Assembly: GCA_030562195.1 (NCBI GenBank)
Contig: CM060202.1
Coordinates: forward strand, 5,456,001-5,520,000
DNA: 64,000 bases
From: Nipponacmea schrenckii
Taxonomy: Eukaryota; Mollusca; Gastropoda; Lottiidae
Direction: 5' to 3'
Made by a program: the position numbers and the translations under genes. Below are positions 13,362 through 25,231 of the stretch, in pieces. Under the pieces are notes generated by a model. It was not told where the DNA came from, did no database searches, and worked only from the letters and a program-made list of their open reading frames with translations. Every line of letters begins with the position of its first letter. Position 1 is the stretch's first letter.

Positions 13362-14427
13362 GAGTGGCAAATTAGAAATTTGCCACTCTTTGTTTTCATT
13401 AGACTTTTTTTTTTTTTCGGGAAGCTCCCTAGCCCAACTCGAAAATGGTATAGACATTTGGTTTGAAAAATACGATAAGATACGTACTGGAATAGGAAAT
13501 GAATATATAAAACTAAATTTTTTACACATCAGTAGTTAGTTATTGCATAATAATAATTGAATAATTGCATAACTTTGTTGCTAAAAATCCGATCGCTTTT
13601 AAAATTACAGAATATAGAGAAGTCGCCTATAGAAATAAAACCGCATCATAAAAATGTTTTTACCACTTCCGGTTCTTGCGTGAGAACTTCCGGTTTTTTA
13701 GAACCGCGTTGGGTCACCCAGCTTCCGGTGTATGTAAGAAATCAGTACAAAAGCTATACATATATACTATCAGGCATAATTAGAACCCTTTTAGAATAAA
13801 AAATCAAAACCGGAAGTGATACTTTATGTGTTATCACAGAACGGTAACATTCAGCAAAATTTTAATAAGTTCCCTAATTTTTATCCGATTTGTCCGATTT
13901 TGGTGTTTTTCGAATTTATCTAAAACTTGTTGGGAACAGAATTTTGATTTTCAAATTTAAATTTTTTTAATGCCCGATTGAATTTTTTGGAAAATTCAAA
14001 AGGCCAAATACAATGACCTTGACCTTCAATGACCCTGAATTTTTTCAAGTAGGGTGTTCTTGACCTAAGCTATCCACACATATGCCTTTTATGATCGACA
14101 ACAATTATATCGAATGACCTTGACCTTCAATGACCCTGAATTTTTACAAGTAGAATGTTCTTGACCTTTGCTATCCACACATAGGCCTATAATGGCCAAC
14201 AACAATTTTTTTGTACCCTTTTTAGTTTTTAAAAAAATTCAAAAGGCTATATCAAGGGACCTTCACCTTCAATTACCTTAATAACTTTCAAGTCAAATAA
14301 TGTACTTGACCTAAGCTTTTCATACATATGCTTATAATGGTTGTTAAAAAGTTTGTTTTGAGTGTTTAAAAAAGGCTATATCATGTGACCTTGTATCAAG
14401 TGGCCCCATAGGGGTTGTTTGCCACTC
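13362..14427. mobile_element. Possible non-autonomous element bounded by GAGTGGCAAA / TTTGCCACTC
   Basis: The left end is a palindrome (GAGTGGCAAA at 13362-13371 and its complement at 13379-13388), and the complement occurs again at 14418-14427. Between them lie no convincing genes and a short internal direct repeat (14,005-14,400). The inverted decamer is short and no target duplication was established, so this could be coincidence. Confidence 0.35.
14005..14400. repeat. About 100-bp direct repeats, 3-4 decayed copies
   Basis: The phrase GACCTTGACCTTCAATGACC recurs at about 14,022 and 14,116, with a decayed copy at about 14,258. Each copy is followed by a CAAGTA..., a TTCTTGACCT-like word, and a ...CACATATGCCT-like word. 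Confidence 0.7.
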
Positions 14428-14439
14428 TCAGTACTGTTC

Positions 14440-16337
14440 ACAGTTCTAGTTTTATTATGTTTTCAATTTTTGATTTATCGTAATAAAACATTTATATCTC
14501 GACTGTTCAATTTCATTGATTTAAAGGGGTTCTGAGTAGTGTTAGAAATCATAAAAATATATGATAAGATGTGAAAAGGGTAGTAAATTCTTTTTAACAA
14601 GAGGTATTTATTGAATTATCTTCGTGACCTCTTCCATCAAAGGGCTGTGATCAAAACATATTGAGCATAACTCAATAACTCTCAAACCGCATACCACAGA
14701 AATCCCCGTTCTGCAATCTTGATTTTGGTAGTCCTAATAGAACAGCAAGTCTGTTGCTTCTCAAAGTCGTCCACATTGGCATTCATATTTAAAGGGATTA
14801 TGAAGGGGCTTTCCCAAATTTGTATTATAGGTGGCACTGATAGTATTATTTTCAAATATACACATTTGTGATTCTTGCACAAAATCTATAAAATAAAACG
14901 TTTGACAACGATGACATCGATCTCTCAAAGGCCGTTATGTTTTCAGATAAAGGTTTCATATCGGAGCATTTCTATAAATACAAGGACCACAGAATAATGA
15001 CATAAAAGTCATACTCTTTAAAGATTTTTGACAAATACGCCAGGAACTCAAACTCACATACGAAAAAAATAGAGTGTAACGAACACATCTTAAATCGTAT
15101 CTATTGACAAATCAACATAGAGACGAGCCATAAAACAATAAACTTTATTTGAAATGTAACATTCTTATATTAGTTTTCACGCTATCTCCAATAAACTAAA
15201 TCATAAACCACCCTTTAAAGGTGTTACCCAGTATATTCATTTTCGGTATAAAAAAGCTGGATCAATCAGTCTTGACTCGTGATCTAGTAAATTTGTTGAA
15301 AATTAGTTTTCGGCCAATTTGATTCGAAATTTTGTAGAACTTTCAACAAAATATTAAGGTTGTAAGACAGTCAAAGAAAAAGGCTCACCTTAGAATTAAT
15401 CTGTTCTCACTCATCAATTTATGGGGTTTTGTGAATATTGCCAAATAGATAAAGCATATAATTTATGTTTTGTCAACATGGATGAAGTCATTTTCATTAT
15501 GACTAGGTTACAATAGAAATGTTCTTAATATAGACAAGCAAATGCACCAAAGAGATATATTATCAAATTATATTGACTGCGAAAACAGAGAAGAAAGCTT
15601 ATTTATTTGAAGTGAAGTGGGTATAAAATTAGAAAAGCCATTGATCGATCATGATTTACCATTAATTCATAAAATATGAACTGAAGAACAGAAGTGTCAA
15701 GAAATTAAAGAAAAAAAAAACTTTCAGTTCACTTTCAAATAGAAACACCATACTATCGTTCAATCGAAATGCTTCGATGTTTTGCAAAAGAACCGGGATG
15801 AGCCTCTCCTATAAAACAGCTTTAAAGACGTCATGTTTTGTGTACGGAAGAAGCTCAATCTATATCTAATAGAAACTTCACTCTTAACAATTCCTTTAAA
15901 GTGGGAAACTTAAGACCAATAAAATTTCTCTCGACTGTCCATATAGTCAATTGATAATATTCAGCAACCAAGGCCTGGCGCAACAGAACGTGTTGTTACA
16001 GATAACAATGTATCATATTGCACTCGGGACTAATTAAAACTTTAATTGGTAATCAAGGACAATCGTGACTTAAAATAATCATCTTGTGCTATTTTTAAAT
16101 GTTGTCGTCTAAATACGGAATTAATTTGTTGTAAGGGATTTTAACTCCTCATTTGGAAATTCAGAACTTATGAATGACAGTCATTGACGTGTTTATAGGA
16201 GATCACTTCAGGAATGTGGTGCTCCAGTGCATAAATCAAATGTAAAGTGAATGGTTCTGATTTATTGATAATGTGAGGATGGTGACTGGGTTTTAAACGG
16301 TCCGATTATATTGTGAAAACTAGGATATAACTTCAGG
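14440..16337. other. Intergenic, nothing recognised
   Basis: AT-rich sequence with only short chance frames on both strands. It should include the promoter of the gene at 16,338. The acceptor-like AACTTCAG directly before that ATG hints at an untranslated upstream exon, which I could not locate. Confidence 0.5.
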
Positions 16338-17336
16338 ATGAGCCATATACCAACGTGGAAAAAGCCATCCATATACAATATAAAGGAAGTGGCAGAATTA
16401 TCTACACCTGTGTTGTCGGCAAACTATCACCAGTTTTTGTATCTAAAGAAACAGCTTCGCATTCTGGAGCGATCCGAAACAACATACCTTAATAACATAA
16501 CTATAGAACAGAAAATAATGTATCGTCGTTACATGGAGAAACTTTACCGCTCAAAAATAAATTTTGCTCGGATGTGGGGAAACAAAGACATGGAAAGAAA
16601 TCTTCGAGGTCAGAAGCTTAGTTACCTCAACAATGGAGGCGTGAACATGGAAGCAGAGGCCAACTTTCTCAAACTTCTACAAAGAAGAGCTTTATCAGCT
16701 CAAGTGGGACAGGGTAAACGTTCGGTGTCCTATTCAAACCAATCATCTTCAGAGGAACTTGAGTCTTTCATGGACAACATTACGATAGGACAGACAACCC
16801 ACAGCGGGAGAAGTGGGACACCCATCTCTGATCGTGGAAGAAGAAATGCCATTCATACACGCCGAGGTCCTGTAAGACCAGTAACAGCTGTAGGGGTTAA
16901 TGTTGATAAGGAATTCAATGTTCTGCCAGGGGTTTCAGGGAATAACACTGGCGCAAAAATTCAAAACTTCATAAAGATTGTGATAGATGGACAGGAAACT
17001 GATGGATGCTCAGATGATGAGACGGATACAAATAATTCTGTAGAGCGTCTAAAGCTGAACCTTAGACCTAAAACATGCTCGGGTAAAATTCAGAGACGTC
17101 ATACAACTTCCACTATGGATGCCGGATACCTGATACCATCACCACCTAAAGAACCAAGAAAGAAACGTCGTTCCATTTTTGTTGACAATTCTCGTCAAAA
17201 GGAAATAGACAAACAGATTGAAAAGCTCAGATCAAGGGATTTTAGGAGTGAAGTAAAATCATTTTGTGATTCACTGGAGCCTTTTATTTCTCAAGCTACT
17301 GATCATGTAGACTTTTACCCTCAGAAGGTTTTTTGA
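16338..17336 (+). CDS. Orphan protein, 332 aa, coding sequence in one exon
   Basis: Continuous 332-codon frame from ATG to TGA; I do not recognise the family. Residues about 28-85 are charged and helical (LKKQLRILERSE..., IMYRRYMEKLYRS) and probably form a coiled coil or helical hairpin. The middle (about 115-200) is Ser/Gly/Arg-rich and likely disordered. Around residue 220 there is an acidic patch (DGCSDDETDT), then a basic stretch KEPRKKRRS that could be a nuclear localisation signal, and a final helix ending at FYPQKVF. The ATG directly follows CTTCAG, so the start may sit just inside an acceptor. A poly(A) signal lies at 17,767. A fragment of this gene is duplicated about 3.4 kb upstream. 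The length of the frame and the ordered amino-acid composition argue that it is real. Confidence 0.75.
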   Translation: MSHIPTWKKPSIYNIKEVAELSTPVLSANYHQFLYLKKQLRILERSETTYLNNITIEQKIMYRRYMEKLYRSKINFARMWGNKDMERNLRGQKLSYLNNGGVNMEAEANFLKLLQRRALSAQVGQGKRSVSYSNQSSSEELESFMDNITIGQTTHSGRSGTPISDRGRRNAIHTRRGPVRPVTAVGVNVDKEFNVLPGVSGNNTGAKIQNFIKIVIDGQETDGCSDDETDTNNSVERLKLNLRPKTCSGKIQRRHTTSTMDAGYLIPSPPKEPRKKRRSIFVDNSRQKEIDKQIEKLRSRDFRSEVKSFCDSLEPFISQATDHVDFYPQKVF

Positions 17337-17766
17337 TTATGGTTAGCCTATTTACAATATTAGGAGAACAACTTTTCGTAATCCACAATGAAATGTCTCG
17401 TATAATTAAATGTCTTCAAGAACTCTTATTCTTCGTTTAAACTACTCTTTACTGGGCGTTGGAAACTGTCTGGTTAGTCGAAAACAAATTAATCTGCGCT
17501 CTTTCAATGTCAGCGATAGAATGAGTCTTGTGCGACATTGGACTGAAACGACGTGTCAAGACAAATGATCAGGGTTTATTTTTTGGCAAATTTTTTATTT
17601 GATACGGTCACTTGTTTTATTTGGTGTATTCAGATAGTCACGCTTCTGGAGAGCTATTCTACTCAGGAACTAAATACCCCAGCATTTTCTTCTGAGAGTT
17701 AGTGATAGCGTTTTTTTTTTCTTTATTCAAACATTTTTGTTCGTAATTATAGAAAAGATTGGAGTA

Positions 17767-17772
17767 AATAAA
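17767..17772 (+). terminator. Candidate poly(A) signal AATAAA
   Basis: 430 bp after the stop codon of the 332-aa gene. The rest of 17,337-18,656 between the two convergent genes shows no gene; AATAAA on the minus strand at 18,480-18,489 (overlapping pair) would serve the gene on the other strand. Confidence 0.5.
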
Positions 17773-18656
17773 AGCGTAGGCAAAACACATTAGTTGAAGT
17801 GATAATTTTTGTATGGCATTAATAGAGTCCATTTTCCATAGTTAGCGGACTGGTGCCTAATTCGTTAGCAAAACAAAAAAGCGGAAGTGACGACAGTATC
17901 AAAATTTTGTGAAATATCGACTTTCGAGAAATTGATAGACAGTTGTCACATCGACATATGCATTTCTAACCAGAGGAACTCAACGTCCGATGTTTATTCG
18001 AATAAGCTGCATTAACCAGTAATGTAGTATCCGGCTTTGACGCTACTTTACTTTTGTGCCTCTTGATTGTGAGTATTCAAAATAGTGTCCCTAACATCTC
18101 CTTGTGTCTTGTGATGGATAAAATATTAAAATCACCAAGATGTACAAAAGCGAAGTAGCGACTCGAATTCAATGATGTTATGCGTTAGAAACGTTATATC
18201 TCGTGTTCAATCCCTTGAACAGCTTTATTTCAAACTTTATTTAATTTTTTTTTTTTTCAACGATTAATGAAAAAACTTGCATGAGGTGACTTTTATTAAT
18301 CATATCATCAATCTATATGCATAATCATCCACATTGATACTAGCAAATAAATAAATATGGTATATAAATGCTGATTTTCAGAAGGGTCTATGCCTAATTT
18401 CAATTATAGTTTTCGGAATAGATGTTGGTATTTGGTTTTGAGTTAGTTGCCATAACATTGTGAGATTTTTGGGCTTTAGTTTATTTATTTAGTTGATATT
18501 TTGCAATCTCTCCCCACCCCCATTAACTACAAAACCATCAACAAAAAGCCATTTGATCTAATCCAAACACCAACTACGACTATCAAAACTACCTAATCTA
18601 CGATATCAGCTGAAAGCGAACACTTGTCGTCTACCAACCAATTGGTATATAATACG

Positions 18657-21173
18657 TTACATATTCCAGCTTGACATACGTCGACCATTATTTCTATAAC
18701 TCTGCTCTTTTTCTTTCTCATACACCCTGACATAGCGAGTAGATTCACCATCTTGTAGCTCGGGTTGCTCATTCTGAACACTGTTAAAAATGCTATTGGT
18801 CATCTGAGAAAGAGTATCTTCCAATATTGGTAACTCTTTATCTTGAACGACTTTCGGCTCTTCCGGTGGAGATTCGTGAACAGCAACTCGGTCTGAAACA
18901 ATAAATAGAACAATAGTTAGATAGATAGATCCCTCGGCAGTTGGAAATTGCAAAAAGATTAGGCCAATGCTACTGTCCTGGTAAATTTTCTCTTACTGCA
19001 AACTCCATTCATTTCATTTCTAGACCATGGAGATAGCTACTCCCAGTATTTATGTTACAATTCAAGCGGGGCGTTTTTAAATTGTCCACAGAATTGCAGG
19101 GCTGCAGGTGACATTGACATTGTTGTGGGGCCATGAGCTTGCTTTGTGGATACATTAGTTGCGTATAGATCATTAAAAATGTTGGATACATATTGTAACA
19201 ATATTGCTTTCATGGCGCCTTTTTGTGCAAAATAGAAATACATGTAGATTATAGAAGACACATACCTCTTAGCTCAATTACACTATTATAGAATTGGTGT
19301 AGCTTCAGTCTTTGACGTAGAATCGCATCACGTTCTTGTTGTAATAGTTTTTGTCTATTGTAAAGATATTTATTGGATGGGGGTAAAAAATTTTCACGTT
19401 TTCCAGGAAACGCTTGCAAAAACCCATTTTTAGTTCGTTCATATTTCACAAACGTTTCCTTGTTTAAATTATCCAATTCTTTTTTAGATCTTGCCAATTT
19501 ACGTTTCTTCAAAATCATAGCAAGACTCTCTCTTTGGGCCTTGTGCTTCTGGTTTGCTTCGTGGCATATTTGGTCATTTTCAGACTTAATATTATTTTCT
19601 GACGCGTTTAAATCACACATAGAAACTGTATTTTGTAATTTAAACGCGTGTTCCGAGTAATTGTCTTGAGATACTATTTCCGGTGCGTTTACAATACCAC
19701 TACGCCTGGTCTTTTGTGGTGAAACAGGGCTGTTTGGTGGTAGATTTTGACTGACGGTTGGATTGTTTGAGATTTTAGGTAGATTCACCGATTCGTTTGT
19801 TGAAGATGATTTTGTAAGTTCAGGTGGCGAAACTAACTCCTGAAATACAAATGAAATAAAATGGAAATTAAGTTTTACTTTCTAATGTGACGCAATGCAG
19901 TGATAACTAATTTTGTATGAACTCTACTACGCAGCGTGTACAACATGGAGTCTCGGTATAATTCCCAACCAGAAACGCTTTTTCATGCACATTTCTCCAA
20001 TGGGCATCCAGGAGAACTCGTGAAATTCAACTAAGGTATCACAATGCTATGTGCTGACTTGATCCTTTGCTTATAATATGTGTTTTTTTAGCCAGGATTA
20101 GACTTAAACTATCTTACCATTTTAGTTTCATTGTTTCCGTCCAAATCTGTTTCTAGAATATCCTTAGTCAATGGTTGTTTGGATTTATCTTTCCGAACTT
20201 GGATAACCTTTGCCTTAATACGCGATTTGGATTGGATTTTATTCACTTCCGGTTTGACACCATCCTCAAATTCTCCCAAGACCACGCATTCTATGGTTTT
20301 CTCGCCGTTTCTGAACGCCTCAAACGCTCCCGAACGAACATTTGTTGAAACGGTTTTGGCTGGTAACATATCTGATTCGGTCTTTGATTTGGTATATATG
20401 TTGGAATCATCAATTTGATTATTGTCTGGAATACTTTTTACTGGATTGGGATCTTTGGATTCTTCGTCGTTTGTAACAGACTTCTCACTGCAGTCATCCA
20501 TCGTCTGTTCTTGGACTTCAGCATCAGGAATCATTTCCAATTGTGGTCGTTTAGCAAATTTTTTGTTCACAGTTCGAGGTTTTTCAGTCGAAGGATACCC
20601 TTCCGCATGTTTATCAATAGCCTTCCTTGGTTCAGGTTTTAGTTTCTCGGGTTTTATGTCTACTACTGACAAACGTGCTTGTTTTTTCTTTTGTGCATTT
20701 TCTTTGAATTTAAACACTACATAACGACACATGGCCTTAATTCTCTCCCATCGCATCTTACTCTGAAATTCTAATTCACGACGTTTATGAACTTGTCTCT
20801 GAATGCGGCGTTTGTCCTTCTGTACTTTGCACATAAATTGATACACGAGCGATTGTTCCTGTCTCAACCCAGCTAAAGCATATTGATGATCTCTAAAACT
20901 TAGGTTGATGTCACGCCAACAACGATCCTTTTCCATTTTATTTCTGGAGCGAGTTTTATCTGCAAGCTCAGTGTGTTCTAAGCGTTTAAGATCCGGCAAG
21001 TCGTCCCCATTCATCATTGTATAGGGTTTGTATAAAAACCTTTTATTCATTGCCACTTCTATTTTAGGAGGCTTGCGAAAGTCTTTTTCTTTTTGTTTAC
21101 TTAGAATTGCTGGGAATTTCGGAACAGTCGAGGCTGCCATCTCAAGACCTCTTAAGTTTTGATGCATCGTCAT
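18657..21173 (-). CDS. Orphan basic coiled-coil protein, about 621 aa, three exons
   Basis: Exon 1 is 21173-20118 (ATG at 21173), exon 2 is 19839-19266, and exon 3 is 18892-18657, ending in a stop. The donors GTAAGA and GTATGT and both acceptors are good, and phases match (0, then 1), giving 621 codons. I do not recognise the family. Residues about 75-170 are strongly charged and helical (ELADKTRSRNKMEKDRCW, KVQKDKRRIQRQVHKRRELE), followed by a Lys/Pro-rich linker and an acidic Ser-rich disordered stretch (about 210-260). Exon 2 carries a second basic helix (KKRKLARSKKELDNLNKE, then RQKLLQQERDAILRQRLK). A structural or ciliary/cytoskeletal role would be a guess. It is convergent with the 332-aa gene; minus-strand AATAAA at 18,480-18,489. 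Confidence 0.8.
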
Positions 21174-23366
21174 TTTGATTGTGTTGTTAAACTCATTAAA
21201 GATCTTTTTAATTTACCTAAAATTCCATCAAAATTCATTATCTGAACAATGATTAATACTTTTAAAACTGCTTTCAGTCCTCAAACTGTTACTATAATGA
21301 AATTATTACCTCGGTCTTATCCAACAGAAATTCTACTACTTCACTTATTTTCAAATGTACTTGTTTCAACCAATCTTTTCTATCCATGTACACACGTTAC
21401 CTATTTAAGCTAATTAAGTTTATTTCACTTACTGTTTCATAATATCTGAAACACGCTAAACAACTGAAAAATGTGGTGTACACTATTGTATATTATAAAC
21501 TAATTAGCATGTTATTAATAACTCTCATTAGTAATTGAATAACGTATTTTAAATGAAATTTTTACACTTCCAGATCAACTTAAATGATGAATATGCCTCC
21601 AATGTTCACTTATAAAGCGTCCTCTGTAATAAGTATACAATAAAACCATCTCCACAGACTACTCTAATATCCATGTTACAAACGATCACACTCCCATCAA
21701 TACTACAAATGCTTACGAAATTCGGAATTTTAGTTACCTCTTTAAATCCAGATACACCAAATGGTATTGTCGACTGACTTACAGTTTTTATGGTACAACA
21801 CTAGGTCAATTTTCCTGAAGAACATTTTACGACCTGTATTAAAAAGGGAAACATAGTATTTTACCCCCTACGTGAGTTAAGCTAATGTGCGAACACGGTA
21901 ATGTTATTGTGTTTCACCTATATACAATAAGTGATCAATAGTAGGTTATTGTCAATGCATTAGTTTGAATAAAAGCGACAAATTGTGGCCAAGCTTTATT
22001 CTATTATGAATATGTATTCAGAGTCTATGATCCGGTTTTTCTCCATTAAAAAAATAAAGAAATGTATTCTCCCAATCTGATCAGAGGGTCACGGGTAGTT
22101 ACGCAAAATGAATCACACGCATGCCTTAGAAAGATTGTTGTATATTGGGTTTTTCATCTTTACAATGTCAAGCTTTTACTTATACATCTTCACAGTGTAA
22201 AGATATTACGAACTTCTTACTTATACATCTTCACAGAGTTAAGATATAACGAACTTCTTAATTATACATCTTCACAGTGTAAAGATATTACGAACTTCTT
22301 ACTTATACATCTTCACAGTGTAAAGATTTTACGAACTTCTTTTATACATTGACTGCAATAAATTGTGACATGTCTGGCATTTACCATGCTGTTCATGTCT
22401 AATAGTACCAATAATGTTTGGTCTACTGGAAATTAGGCACACATTTTCTCAGCACACCTCATTTATACACAGTTTCCTCAAAAAGACACAACTCATATAT
22501 TGGCACAGCGGTTTTTTTTGGGCACAGTGATTTAATCACACCTTCAAATTAGGCACACAATCAATCAGGCATACCCTTTTTAGGCACACCCTCAACTATC
22601 ACACTTGTATTCGGTGCTATGTTGGGACACGACCCTCAAAGTCTCAATTAAGGGAAAAGCGATATTACGGGGGGGGGGGGGGTAAAGGTTGGACTAATGA
22701 CAAAGTTACGAAAGCATAGACACAAGAGTCATAAGTTTTAAGTTCTATTCAAAATATTATGTCGGTCCAATATATCTATCATACGACAACCTCAAGTCAC
22801 TTTTTTTCAACCTCAACGTTTTCACTTGTCAAAAATATACAATTTATATAACTTGCAAATTAATGAAGTTTGTATGCATGTATGGTGTCAGACAAACACA
22901 ATTAATATACGAATAAGTTACTAATTCTTCACATACAAATCTATATACATGGTTTTTACTCAAAGTAATCAAAAAGACAAAAAAAAATATCTTATTCTTT
23001 TTTATTAAATCAAACTCTCCATAGACAATTCTATAATACACAAACAGCTTTCAACAATCATACGTGAGCACTAACATAAAATGGAAATTAAATTTCTACT
23101 TTCATAATAAACATTTATTCGGATATCATCGTCGAAATAATTGCCTGACAATGAATTTTTTTTCAGTTTTTTCGAAAAAATTAAAATTTCTATTAAATAA
23201 AGCAATTATCCAGAACACTATATTCCTTTTATAGCCAATTCCACAAACAAAAATACTGTACACTCTTTTCCTGAGGGAATATTATGTACTGAAAATGTAC
23301 CATAAAGCCTTAGAAATTGATGAAAATATTGTCTTTTTTCTAAATGAAAAGTGTGAGACGTTTTTT
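21174..23366. other. Intergenic between orphan gene and heat shock gene
   Basis: No gene seen. It holds the upstream region of the orphan gene, a 41-bp repeat (22,176-22,345), a degenerate GGCACAC-rich stretch (about 22,435-22,610), a run of 14 or so G (around 22,670) and, at 23,114-23,119, a minus-strand AATAAA suitable for the small heat shock gene. Confidence 0.6.
22176..22345. repeat. 41-bp tandem repeat, four copies
   Basis: Four head-to-tail units of ACTTATACATCTTCACAGTG followed by TAAAGATATTACGAACTTCT and T, with few mismatches. Confidence 0.92.
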
Positions 23367-24536
23367 TTATTTTTTGTCTTCTATAGATCCACTAGATGTA
23401 TTGTCTCTCTCTATTTCAATATTCACGGTTTTATCTTTAGGGTTTTCGTCTGGTTTTACTTTAGCTCTGATTACCAAGACACCATCTTCGGTAATTGATG
23501 ACGTCATTGTTTCAGCATCTACATTCTGAAAATTTAAAATGTAATAATTAATATTGATTGTACACTTTTGGCTGGCAATTCAAAAAGTCACGTTTTCGAT
23601 AATGGAAGAACACATATCTTTTGGATGTACGGTAGATGACCACTTTCGGCTGAAGGAATAACCCAAACGGTCTTCAGTGACATTTTCACAAGCGCTCGGC
23701 AATCCTCGGTGTTTCCGTTCTGTAACAGATGCAGGAAACCCATCGAAGATTGGCGACGAATAGCTTACAATTTAAGACTTAACTGCCGAAACTATGACTT
23801 AGGTGCAAAATAGCCTTTATCTGGATAGAAATGATTTAATCTAGAACCTACCTCTGGTACAGTAAATGATCTAGAAAATTCTCTAGATACATAACCATGT
23901 TCATCTTGTTTACTTTCATGTTTTCCAGAAATAGTCAGGATATTGTTTGATAGTTTCACGTGGATATTTTCAGGTTCAAAATGGTGGACATCGACATTTA
24001 CTTCAAATTCCTTCTTATTGTTCCATACCTAAAAACATTAATTGTTATATTAGAACAACAGCAGGGAACTAGTAGATGATTATAAATACTGTACTATTTT
24101 GTAGTAATTCACATGTCTTTGTACATAAAAAAAAAGGTGAGGTGTGGGGGGGCATGGAGGTATTGTACTCTGGTTATCCGATTAACTACGCAAAACAAAA
24201 GCCCTATTTAGCCTATACTATTTCATCGTGGATTTAGTTAAGCAGACTACTTACCCTGGCTGAACCGGGTCTAGACATTCCCATTTGACTAGTCCATGGA
24301 AACATACTCCTCTCCATTTCGTTCACAAACCTTCCAATTTCTCTGTCGAAATTCCTGAAAGGACTTCTCGAGTGCCAAACACTCCATGGTGACAGGTCAC
24401 TTCTGCATCTCTTGGTTATCTGCGATGGACTGCGATAGTTATTTAATATAGGTCTTGCATCAATCTTCATACCACGCATTGAATTCATAAGTCCAAGTGT
24501 GGTGTTACAATTTCTCGGAACAATAGCTCGAAACAT
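23367..24536 (-). CDS. Small heat shock protein (alpha-crystallin family), 205 aa
   Basis: ATP-independent holdase chaperone. Exons 24536-24255, 24028-23852 and 23525-23367, all in phase 0 with good donors (GTAAGT, GTAGGT), give 94+59+52 residues. The N-terminal region is Arg/Ser/Pro-rich and contains the WSVWHSRSPF and RFVNEMERSMF segments usual before the crystallin domain. The alpha-crystallin domain spans exons 2 and 3: VNVDVHHFEPENIHVKLSNN, then the TISGKHE strand, the REFSRSFTVPE turn and the MTSSITEDGVLVIRA strand. The tail is hydrophilic (NTSSGSIEDKK), without a clear I-X-I motif. The start MFRAIVPRNC... is basic and lacks acids, so mitochondrial import is possible but unproven. A strong heat-shock promoter lies just upstream. 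Confidence 0.95.
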
Positions 24537-24656
24537 CTTGTTCGTTCCTAGTCTGTGTATAAAACCTGCGAAAAATAAAATCTAAGCGCCTTAGGTTTAT
24601 GATAGTAATCCTAGATCTGCAAGTTTGCTTCTAAAACTTTCTGATGAAACATTCTC

Positions 24657-24664
24657 CTTTTATA
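24657..24664 (-). promoter_or_regulatory. TATA box of the small heat shock gene
   Basis: TATAAAAG reads on the minus strand from 24664 to 24657, 121 bp before the ATG and 55 bp downstream of the heat-shock element. This spacing is typical of heat-shock promoters. Confidence 0.75.
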
Positions 24665-24718
24665 CTCCAATGAAACAACTGCGCAGTCTCATTTCATTGA
24701 AAACAGAAAACTAGACCT

Positions 24719-24751
24719 TTCGAGAGATTTCCCGAATATTCTCAAGGTTTC
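24719..24751 (-). promoter_or_regulatory. Seven-unit heat-shock element
   Basis: Alternating 5-bp units run without a break: TTC (24719), GAG (24724), TTC (24729), GAA (24734), TTC (24739), AAG (24744), TTC (24749). Five units are perfect and two have one mismatch. This is the nGAAn/nTTCn array bound by HSF trimers. It stands 183 bp before the heat shock ATG and 481 bp from the ATG of the divergent dCMP deaminase gene. Confidence 0.9.
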
Positions 24752-25231
24752 TGCATCAGTCTGGATAATGGATTATATTTCCATTTTTCAAATTGCCTGG
24801 ATGATCAAGATTATGTTTGAGTGTCAATGAAAATGAGACCGGATAACAAAGACTTTATCAATGTCTGGACAATCTAAGCTTGTTTATAAATCTTAGGAGA
24901 CTTTAGTTTTTAGAACTTTGCCGTATTTTCTAGAAGATTAATTCCAACTCAAGGTTTTATTTAGTTTCCTGTCATTTGATTTATTTGGTTCCCTATATTT
25001 AAAATGTTTTTATTATTAGTCTGAGAACCTTTATATCTAATTTTTTTTTTGAAAATAGGATCTCCGAAATGTAGAAAACCTCAATGCAAAGTAACTGGTC
25101 CATCAAACTTTCCGCGAAATTTTTTTATCTTTTCCTAAAGAAAAAATTGACATTAATCAAGATAGGCGTCTCAGTAAATCTGGACAAAGTTAAGCTTGAG
25201 ACTCGTATATTTAGATCAGTTATTAACTGGC

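Noticed and set aside
19373..19660. 95-codon plus-strand frame
   Set aside because: Antisense shadow of exon 2 of the minus-strand orphan gene.
20131..20724. Open frames on the plus strand opposite the 621-aa gene
   Set aside because: Shadows of the minus-strand exon, which has matching splice sites and phases.
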